DNA of 20,485 bases, from positions 1 to 20,485 of the forward strand of contig JAILNY010000048.1 of the NCBI GenBank assembly GCA_024691105.1. The letters run 5' to 3'. How positions within the stretch are numbered: position 1 is the first letter of the stretch; every line of letters begins with the position of its first letter. Origin of the DNA: Treponema sp. (GTDB lineage: Bacteria > Spirochaetota > Spirochaetia > Treponematales > Treponemataceae). The position numbers were made by a program, and so were the translations under genes. Positions 8,601 through 13,851 of this stretch are shown here, in pieces. The notes beneath the pieces were generated by a model. It did not search any database. It had not been told where the DNA came from and saw nothing but the letters and a program-made list of their open reading frames with translations.

Positions 8601-9486
8601 TTCTGATTTTATCTGCATCGGATTAAAAGACGGCGTGCTTTCAAAAGAAGCTTTCTTAACCAGCGCTATTGCATTTGCCCTTGCGGATTCAACATTTGCT
8701 GCAAAGTGGTCGCTTGCAAGAAAGTTTGTTCAGTTTATGCAGAGTGCAAAAATTGAAAATGCCGGCGGTCAGAGATGGAATCTTGAACGCATGTTCAGGC
8801 TTTTGACTGTAGCGTCAAAAGATTTTTCTGGTCGGGCAAAAAAAGAATCTGTTAAGCAGGTTGCAGAATATCTGATGAACAGCTCTTATTCAAATGTGCT
8901 TGTCGGTGCAAATAGTTTTGATAACGTCATGTGGTTTAACAAAGAAGCCTGTGAGTCTGCTCTTTATCTTTTTGTAATTGACGGTATTTTGATTCTTGGA
9001 GATGCAAAAGGAAAAGATGTTCTTGCAGCGTATAAAGAACTGACGGCAGCACAGGAAGCATCGGGCTATAAGTGTGCTCTGTTCTGTGAAGAGTTTGTGC
9101 CGAAAAAGACTGTGGCAAAAAAGACGACAACGAAAAAGACGACAACGAAAAAGACGACAACGAAAAAGTCGGATGCAGTAAAAAAGACAACGGCTAAAAA
9201 GACCAGCGCTGTTAAAAAGACTCCGGCTAAGAAACCGACCGCTGTCAAAAAAGCGTCCGCGTCGGCTAAGAAAGCCGCACCGGCAAAGAAATCGGCGTCT
9301 GCATCTTCAAAGAAAAGCGTCGTTTCTAAGAAAACCGTGACGGCTAAAAAATCGACGACGGTAAAAAAGCCTGCGGTTAAGAAAACTGCCGCTCCAAAAA
9401 AGCCAGTCGCAAAAAAAGCGCCCGCTAAAAAGCCTGCAGTAGCTAAAAAGCCGACGACAAAGAAAACAGCGTCTAAGAAAAAATAA
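5635..9486 (+). CDS. GH13 alpha-amylase-family protein with a histone-H1-like lysine-rich tail
   Basis: This is a 1283-residue protein. Residues 1-340 are a mostly helical N-terminal region. The GH13 barrel follows, with region I DMVPNHTG (405-412), region II RFDA with nucleophile Asp525, region III LLLAEAFW with acid/base Glu590, and region IV NNPDEET with Asp651. The usual His of region IV (NHD) is Pro, and seven residues separate the DA of region II from its His534. A beta-sandwich-like region follows to about 910, then a helical region to 1155. Residues 1156-1283 are a tail of 47 Lys in 128 residues, in 23 KK/KKK clusters spaced by T, A, S, V and P. The start at 5635 is fixed by AGGGGAG seven bases upstream, overlapping the malQ stop; an ATG at 5605 inside malQ is rejected. 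There is no signal peptide, so it should act in the cytoplasm on glycogen or maltodextrin with MalQ. Hydrolase versus transferase activity cannot be told. Confidence 0.88.
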   Translation: MNFSYNEFHISKEVRDRCQFSSSLYSSTGNVIISDMKAVRLFTEKLNAHFDKIGLPEKRVSAGSVNAMGLIDEILHYCCMLYRKTKLSTAFSDALKNLDNKFGKEKVDELLLEFNREFPPTPVYRKEISLDKYMSGTAIDAGTGKLRSNREATFEEMIMLHLENENPAFLPFSIMFNDQKLSKNPLYQESWAEVQKYFAKLPMFGPFNHDLINFLREPVVFSPTSLRGQLEYIQKNWMYLLGDWLKRLLAGLDVLSEEEKAAWHGTNGGDVDLPIMSFENLMNEYERFSADSDWMPKVVLMAKTVLVWLDQLSKKYGRAIEHLDQIPDEELDALHDEGFTGLWLIGLWERSNASKRIKQICGNPEAAASAYSLMDYEIAGNLGGWSALENLRNRLWKRGIRLASDMVPNHTGMDGRWVIEKPDLFIQRRDNPFPQYTFNGENLSHDSRVGIYLEDHYYSKNDCAVVFKRVDNYTGDTRYIYHGNDGTGMPWNDTAQIDFLNPRAREEVIQEILHVARNFPIIRFDAAMVLAKKHIRRLWYPEPGHGGDIATRSETGLNTQQFNDAIPNEFWREVVDRVAKECPDTLLLAEAFWMMEGYFVRTLGMHRVYNSAFMNMLKKEENQKYRDTVKNTIKFDPQILKRYVNFMNNPDEETAVAQFGKGDKYFGVCTLMVTMPGLPMFGHGQIEGFEEKYGMEYTKAYRDEKPDQGLLERHKHDIFPLMKKRYLFSQSEDFLFYDVWDNGRVNENVFAYSNRAGNERVVVFYNNKYERASGWIKQSCEYAVKNGDSISLITRSISEGLGLTDNPENYLIFREQRSDLWYVRRSSDICHNGLFLSLNGFESQVMMDIVQVRDTADKKYSTLCDVLNGRGCYNLEEEWEEIRFKELYSALEEFTDSKFFATISSFNEKTKDTQITKFISGLKKKGTEFYKCANSFVEKEFFQSVTDEKKKVKVKLPTPQKQFESFEKNFKKMFKLYVASGKITKAKKPSDFICIGLKDGVLSKEAFLTSAIAFALADSTFAAKWSLARKFVQFMQSAKIENAGGQRWNLERMFRLLTVASKDFSGRAKKESVKQVAEYLMNSSYSNVLVGANSFDNVMWFNKEACESALYLFVIDGILILGDAKGKDVLAAYKELTAAQEASGYKCALFCEEFVPKKTVAKKTTTKKTTTKKTTTKKSDAVKKTTAKKTSAVKKTPAKKPTAVKKASASAKKAAPAKKSASASSKKSVVSKKTVTAKKSTTVKKPAVKKTAAPKKPVAKKAPAKKPAVAKKPTTKKTASKKK
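9121..9165 (+). repeat. Three perfect 15-base tandem repeats in the GH13 tail
   Basis: The unit AAGACGACAACGAAA occurs three times without mismatch (9121-9135, 9136-9150, 9151-9165) and encodes KTTTK steps. Elsewhere the same lysine-rich pattern uses varied codons, so these copies look like a recent slippage expansion that keeps frame. Confidence 0.9.
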
Positions 9487-9491
9487 AAACT

Positions 9492-9535
9492 AAGCCCCGG
9501 CCCTAAGTGAATCTCACCCAAAGCCGGGGCTTTTT
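9492..9535. terminator. Bidirectional rho-independent terminator between convergent genes
   Basis: AAGCCCCGGC (9492-9501) pairs perfectly with GCCGGGGCTT (9523-9532), and five T follow on the plus strand. On the minus strand the stem is followed by AGTTTTTA, so it can also end the threonine-synthase-like transcript. The 21-base loop holds a smaller GTGA-ATC-TCAC hairpin (9507-9517). Confidence 0.85.
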
Positions 9536-9578
9536 GTTGCTGCTTGCGGTATTGTTACCGGCGCCCATCGCGCGGGTC

Positions 9579-10889
9579 TTATTCTGCAAAAGCTTCAATA
9601 ATTTTTACAAGTTCATCCTTTGAAGTAATAACCGGCTTTCCAATCGTAAACGGCTTTTTGATTGCCGCAATCTCTTCTGGAATTTCAATCTTATCGCCGA
9701 TTACCTTTTCTATGTAAGACGCAGAAAACGCCGGATGAAATCTATCCACCAGAACTATTGCGCCGCCTTCTTCGTCAATCAAACCCTGATTCTTAAGAGC
9801 CGCTGCATAGGCTTTTGCCGTGTGGTAATCAGAGTATCTTTTGTATTTTACAAAAAGTTCTTTTTCAGCATCTTCTGTTTCTTTTTTAGAAACCTCAGTC
9901 GTATGAACAAAGCTGCTCATCATCGGAGCGTAGTGAGAAAAAAAGTCTTCAAGACGTTCTGTGTTAGAAGGATCTGATGCATCGGCAGTCTCCCTCTGTT
10001 CAACAGGAATAAATGAATCCGTAATTACAGCGTTCCCGATTGCATCCGATGCAAGTTCTGGAGTTGACGGCAAAATAAAGCCCGATACCGGAAGTGAAAG
10101 TTTCCAACTGTAAAGACCTGCAACAAGATTTCCGTAATTATCAGGATCAAGTGCGTAATAAATATCGCTTGAAACCTTATTCTTTAAACGCGAAAAAGCA
10201 TAAGTAAAAGAAAAAGTCTGCGGAATAAGTCGACCGATGTTTGCAGTCGTCGAAACCGTGATATTATTTTTCTGCACAAACGCAGAATCTTCAAAAATTT
10301 CTTTAATCAATTTGTGACAGGCTTCTTTATCGCCGTCAAATTCAACAGGATAAATATTCCCGCCGTTCCAGATAAAATCTTCGTCCTTCAAACCAAAGGT
10401 TTTCCCTTTCTGATAAATCAAAATCGATTTAAGATGTTTTTTACCGCGAAGTGAATGAGAAAGAATTGTACCGTGTTCACCGGAAGTATAATCCAAAAGA
10501 ATTGCATTTTTGCCTTCGTAGTGAAGGGTTGTCTCAAGCGTGTTTATAAGATACGAAACACCAAAGTCGCGTGAACAGCAGGTTGGCCCGTGGAATAATT
10601 CCAGAGCAAAAAGTCTGTCGTCAAGCTGTTTTAAAACCGGTTCAAAAGGAAACGCCTTTGTTGCGATAGTTTCGCAGATAAGAGGTGAATATTCGTTATT
10701 GATAAAGGCAGATGTCAGTGCGCCCGCGATAGAAGAAAAAGAAGTGTTTTCGTTTGTGTATAAAATCCAGCGGCGTAAGTCAGCAGTTCCATCAGGAACA
10801 TAAAGCCCGCCGTCCTTTGGCATACAGTTTAAAATTGCATTTGCAAAACTTGAATTTACGCTTTTATCTCTCGTACTCGTAAGTCTCAT
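9579..10889 (-). CDS. Threonine-synthase-like protein lacking the PLP lysine (predicted pseudoenzyme)
   Basis: This 436-residue protein aligns by eye with ThrC over its whole length: N-terminal STRDKSVNSSF and DGGLYVP, then ELFHGPT, ILIYQKGK, GNIYPVEFDGDKEAC, NIGRLIPQ and a C-terminal HTAKAYAAA...HPAFS. E. coli ThrC has 428 residues. True ThrC forms its Schiff base with Lys107 in LAFKDFG. Here the motif is CCSRDFG and Arg107 (codon CGC, 10571-10569) sits at the same number. The ATSGDTG loop is YTSGEHG (134-140), and SVPSGNFGN is ALDPDNYGN (247-254). All three PLP-site signatures are therefore changed, while the frame is intact and of normal length. Ordinary PLP catalysis is not expected. It may be a regulatory or ligand-binding paralogue. 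The gene stands alone, with a TATAAT box eight bases before the ATG and no Shine-Dalgarno. I would not annotate it as active thrC. Confidence 0.85.
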   Translation of the reverse strand: MRLTSTRDKSVNSSFANAILNCMPKDGGLYVPDGTADLRRWILYTNENTSFSSIAGALTSAFINNEYSPLICETIATKAFPFEPVLKQLDDRLFALELFHGPTCCSRDFGVSYLINTLETTLHYEGKNAILLDYTSGEHGTILSHSLRGKKHLKSILIYQKGKTFGLKDEDFIWNGGNIYPVEFDGDKEACHKLIKEIFEDSAFVQKNNITVSTTANIGRLIPQTFSFTYAFSRLKNKVSSDIYYALDPDNYGNLVAGLYSWKLSLPVSGFILPSTPELASDAIGNAVITDSFIPVEQRETADASDPSNTERLEDFFSHYAPMMSSFVHTTEVSKKETEDAEKELFVKYKRYSDYHTAKAYAAALKNQGLIDEEGGAIVLVDRFHPAFSASYIEKVIGDKIEIPEEIAAIKKPFTIGKPVITSKDELVKIIEAFAE

Positions 10890-10897
10890 AACTCATA

Positions 10898-10903
10898 ATT
10901 ATA
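10898..10903 (-). promoter_or_regulatory. -10 box of the threonine-synthase-like gene
   Basis: A perfect TATAAT on the minus strand lies eight bases before the ATG at 10889. A possible weak -35 (TTTATT, 10926-10921) is 17 bases upstream. An ATG four bases into the gap is out of frame (ATGAGTTATG). Confidence 0.6.
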
Positions 10904-10970
10904 ACAGAGCAGAGAAAAAAAATAAACATCATACACAGCCGTCTCTTTCAATATGGCTTTTCTGTGGCGC

Positions 10971-10999
10971 TTGAAAAAATACGCTTCATAAACTATTCT
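10971..10999 (+). promoter_or_regulatory. Promoter of the PepT-like/murA operon (TTGAAA-17-TATTCT)
   Basis: TTGAAA (10971-10976), 17 bases and TATTCT (10994-10999) end ten bases before the ATG at 11010. An overlapping TATATT (10999-11004) is an alternative -10. No Shine-Dalgarno is present before the ATG. Confidence 0.55.
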
Positions 11000-11009
11000 A
11001 TATTTAAAT

Positions 11010-12278
11010 ATGAAATATCTTTCTGAAAATTCTACAGAAGCAAATACAATTTGTGAGCGGTTTGTCCGCTACGCAAAAATTTATTCAACAAGTTCAAGTG
11101 AAAACGCTGACAAAGGAATTATTCCTTCAACACCACAGCAGTTTGATTTTGCGCGTGAACTTGAAAAAGAATTAAAGTCACTTGGTTTCTGCGACGTTCA
11201 GCTTACAGAAAACTGTTATTTATATGCAAATCTTCCGGCAACCTGCGGCTTAGAAAACGCAAAACCGTTTTGTCTTCTTGCTCACATGGATACGGTCGAA
11301 GAAGTTTCCGGCCAGAATGTTAATCCACAGATTCATAAAAATTATGATGGCTCTGTTATAGAGTTAAAGAATGGAATTAAATTAGACCCGGCAAAAATTC
11401 CGGCGCTCCAGCAGGCTGCCAGCGAAAAAGACACTGTTATAACGACAGACGGAACAACCCTTCTTGGCGGTGATGACAAAGCCGGCATCACAATCATTGT
11501 AAGCGCGCTTGAGTATCTTATGGCGCACCCGGAGATTCCTCACGGAAAAATCGAAGTCGTATTTTCTCCGGATGAAGAAACCGGACATGGAATGGATAAA
11601 GTTCCACTTGATTTAATTCAGAGTAAATTTGCCTATACGGTTGACGGTGGTCATCTTGGCGAACTTGAATCTGAGTGCTTTAACGCTTTTAGATCCGACA
11701 TCACTTTTACCGGCATTGCAAGTCACACAAATAACGCGCGCGCCAACGGAATGGTAAACGCTATATCAATGGCTTCGGCCTTTATCCAGAGCCTTCCAAG
11801 AGGCGAAAGTCCCGAGACGACCGACGGCCGCCGCGGCTTTTACTGTCCTCTAAAGTTTACCGGTTCCATGGAAGAAGTCAGCGTTTCATTATTTCTCCGC
11901 GATTTTGACCGCGATAATATGGAAAAACGCAAAGCCCTTGTCGTACAGCTTGCCGACGCCGTGGCGGCCTCTTTCGGAGGAAAAGCCTCTGTTGAACATA
12001 TTCAGCAGTACTTGAATATGAAAGAAGGTCTTGATAAAGTTCCATATGTAAAAGAAGTATTGATAAAAGCTTACGCTGAGTGCGGCGTAGAGCCTGTAAT
12101 GACACCAATTCGTGGTGGCACAGACGGTTCTCGTCTGACAGAAATGGGCATTCCAACCCCGAATATTTTTACGGGTGCTCATAACTATCACTCTGCATCG
12201 GAATGGGTTTCATTAAATCAGATGGTAAAAGCAACCGATATTATTATTACATTGAGTTTATTGATTTCAAAGTTATAA
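11010..12278 (+). CDS. PepT-like M20 metallopeptidase (probable tripeptidase T)
   Basis: PepT removes the N-terminal residue from tripeptides in the cytoplasm using two zinc ions. The M20 ligands are all visible: His92 and Asp94 in AHMDT, the Asp155-Asp156 pair in GGDDKAG, Glu189-Glu190 in PDEETGHG (general base and ligand), Asp212 in VDGG, and His391 in GAHNYHS. The PepT-specific stretches SGQNVNPQ, IPHGKIEVVFSPDEE, LGELE and RGGTDGSRL are present. Length is 422 residues against about 409 for enterobacterial PepT. The dimerisation region reads GIASHTNNARANGMVNAI, where PepT usually has a GxxVHPGTAxxxMVNA pattern, so it is a divergent member. The start follows a promoter directly without Shine-Dalgarno. 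murA begins 17 bases after the stop, which suggests an operon. A different di- or tripeptidase specificity is possible. Confidence 0.88.
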   Translation: MKYLSENSTEANTICERFVRYAKIYSTSSSENADKGIIPSTPQQFDFARELEKELKSLGFCDVQLTENCYLYANLPATCGLENAKPFCLLAHMDTVEEVSGQNVNPQIHKNYDGSVIELKNGIKLDPAKIPALQQAASEKDTVITTDGTTLLGGDDKAGITIIVSALEYLMAHPEIPHGKIEVVFSPDEETGHGMDKVPLDLIQSKFAYTVDGGHLGELESECFNAFRSDITFTGIASHTNNARANGMVNAISMASAFIQSLPRGESPETTDGRRGFYCPLKFTGSMEEVSVSLFLRDFDRDNMEKRKALVVQLADAVAASFGGKASVEHIQQYLNMKEGLDKVPYVKEVLIKAYAECGVEPVMTPIRGGTDGSRLTEMGIPTPNIFTGAHNYHSASEWVSLNQMVKATDIIITLSLLISKL

Positions 12279-12295
12279 AACTGGAGACATTATTT

Positions 12296-13576
12296 ATGCA
12301 CGAATACCTTATTGAAGGCGGATTTCCTATTAAGGGCACAATTACAACATGTGGAAACAAAAATTCAGCCCTTCCATGTATTGCAGCAACACTTTTGACA
12401 GATGAGCCTATTACTTTAAAAAATATTCCGGCAATTGAAGATACTGCCGTAATGTTTAAAATTCTTGAGTCTCTTGGTGCTGATGTACAAAAAGAATCAA
12501 CACATACATGGACAGTCTGCTGTTCAAATGTTAAGAGTGCAGAAATTCCTGCAGATATGTCAAAAAAGATTCGTGCATCAATTTTGTTTGCCGGCCCTCT
12601 TGTTGCTCGACTCGGTAAGGCAGTAATGATGCCGCCTGGTGGTGATGTAATCGGTCGCCGTCGTCTTGATACTCATTTTCTTGCTTTGACAGAGCTTGGT
12701 GCAAGAGTCGATATTGACGGAAAATTTTCTTTTTCTGCAAATAAACTTGTTGGTGAAGATATCTTCCTTGATGAAGCTTCGGTTACTGCCACAGAAAATG
12801 CTTTGATGGCTGCAGTTCTTGCAGAAGGAAAAACTACGATTACCAATGCTGCAAGTGAGCCTCATGTACAGGATTTATGTAACATGCTCAATGCTATGGG
12901 CGCAAAAATTACTGGCATCGGAAGTAACATTCTTTATATCGAAGGTGTAAAAAAGCTTCACGGCTGTACCTTTAACATTGGTCCTGATTATATGGAAATC
13001 GGCTCGTTTATCGGACTTGCGGCGGCCACAAAAGGTTCAATCCGCATAGAAAAAATCAATCCTGCAGATATGCGTCCGCTCAGAATTGCATTCAGCAAGC
13101 TTGGAATCCGCTGGGCAATCAACGGTAATACTCTTGAGGTTCCTCAGGGGCAGGAAATGAAGGTAAATACAGACCTTGGCGGACAGATTCCTAAGATTGA
13201 TGACTCTCCATGGCCTGGATTCCCACCTGATTTGACAAGTATTATGACTGTTGTTGCAACTCAGGTAGAAGGAAACGTTCTCATTTTTGAAAAAATGTTT
13301 GAGTCTCGAATGTTCTTTGTAGATAAGCTTATCAATATGGGCGCACGTATTACTCTCTGTGATCCGCATCGTGCTTTGGTATCGGGTCCAAGTGCTCTTC
13401 ACGGTGACCATCTTGTGTCTCCAGATGTTCGCGCAGGAATGGCAATGGTAATTGCAGCTCTTGCCGCTCAGGGAGAAAGCAGAATCAGTAACGTTTATCA
13501 GATTGAGCGTGGTTACGAAAATCTCGTAGAGCGCTTACAGTCTCTCGGCGCACACATCAAGCGCGTGGAAGTTTAA
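12296..13576 (+). CDS. murA: UDP-N-acetylglucosamine 1-carboxyvinyltransferase (fosfomycin-insensitive type)
   Basis: MurA transfers enolpyruvate from phosphoenolpyruvate to UDP-GlcNAc, the first committed step of peptidoglycan synthesis. Lys22-Asn23 in GNKNSALP, the RASILFAGPLVARLG segment and the late PGFPPDLTS loop with the catalytic Asp all match. The residue equivalent to E. coli Cys115, the fosfomycin target, is Asp117 here (PPGGDVIG). The same change is known in mycobacteria, chlamydiae and Borrelia and gives intrinsic fosfomycin insensitivity. Length is 426 residues, normal for the family. The start at 12296 follows a Shine-Dalgarno (CTGGAGA) by about nine bases. An in-frame ATG at 12203 lies within the peptidase gene and would add 31 residues with no family counterpart, so I reject it. 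The gene is probably co-transcribed with the peptidase upstream. Confidence 0.95.
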   Translation: MHEYLIEGGFPIKGTITTCGNKNSALPCIAATLLTDEPITLKNIPAIEDTAVMFKILESLGADVQKESTHTWTVCCSNVKSAEIPADMSKKIRASILFAGPLVARLGKAVMMPPGGDVIGRRRLDTHFLALTELGARVDIDGKFSFSANKLVGEDIFLDEASVTATENALMAAVLAEGKTTITNAASEPHVQDLCNMLNAMGAKITGIGSNILYIEGVKKLHGCTFNIGPDYMEIGSFIGLAAATKGSIRIEKINPADMRPLRIAFSKLGIRWAINGNTLEVPQGQEMKVNTDLGGQIPKIDDSPWPGFPPDLTSIMTVVATQVEGNVLIFEKMFESRMFFVDKLINMGARITLCDPHRALVSGPSALHGDHLVSPDVRAGMAMVIAALAAQGESRISNVYQIERGYENLVERLQSLGAHIKRVEV

Positions 13577-13851
13577 TGATTCTCTCAATTTAACGCTTTC
13601 GTCGTGAGACTGCACAAAAAAATGCTTCGGTCGCTTTGCTCCCTGCAGAATTTTTTTTGTGCGGGGGCTCACGACTCCGCGTAACGCACTCGCTGCCTTC
13701 AAATCCCAGCAAGAATCTTTTGTTGTGAGTGCCACGAGATTCTTGCGAATCTCTGTGTCCATATGCGCTTTCATCTCCCCCGCGCCTTTTGCATCGCCTG
13801 TCCTGTCAATCAGTTGACAATCCCGTCACTACAATTGTATATTTTACTATT
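13577..13851. repeat. Hairpin-rich intergenic element between murA and alaS
   Basis: This 275-base spacer holds two large inverted repeats. In the first, GTCGTGAG (13601-13608) pairs with CTCACGAC (13668-13675) around an inner perfect 11-base pair, GCACAAAAAAA (13612-13622) with TTTTTTTGTGC (13552 offset +100, i.e. 13652-13662). In the second, GCAAGAATCT (13709-13718) pairs with AGATTCTTGC (13737-13746). GTTGTGAG (13721-13728) echoes the first arm. Its composition differs from the neighbouring genes. No convincing protein is encoded; a 79-codon minus-strand frame overlaps the murA end and looks spurious. It may be a small dispersed (MITE- or REP-like) element, and the first hairpin may help end murA transcription. 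The alaS promoter lies at its right end. Confidence 0.5.
13814..13843 (+). promoter_or_regulatory. Promoter of alaS (TTGACA-18-TATATT)
   Basis: A perfect TTGACA (13814-13819), an 18-base spacer and TATATT (13838-13843) lie eight bases before the ATG at 13852. The predicted transcription start is about 13850, so the mRNA should be leaderless or nearly so. The interval TTTACTAT holds no Shine-Dalgarno. Confidence 0.75.

Noticed and set aside
9066..9521. 151-codon open frame on the minus strand, rich in Phe, Val and Ala, opposite the GH13 tail
   Set aside because: It is the antisense of lysine-rich repeats (AAA/AAG read as TTT/CTT), so openness and hydrophobicity are composition effects. It also runs through the terminator and has no ribosome binding site.
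12203..12295. Upstream in-frame extension of murA inside the peptidase gene
   Set aside because: It overlaps the peptidase coding sequence; the ATG at 12296 has a Shine-Dalgarno and gives the standard MurA N-terminus with Lys22.
13535..13774. 79-codon minus-strand frame across the murA-alaS spacer
   Set aside because: It overlaps the murA 3' end, covers the inverted repeats, has no ribosome binding site and no recognisable domain. I treat it as part of a repeat element.
13729..13851. Upstream in-frame extension of alaS
   Set aside because: The extra 41 residues come from the hairpin-rich spacer and the alaS promoter and have no family counterpart; AlaRS begins naturally at 13852.
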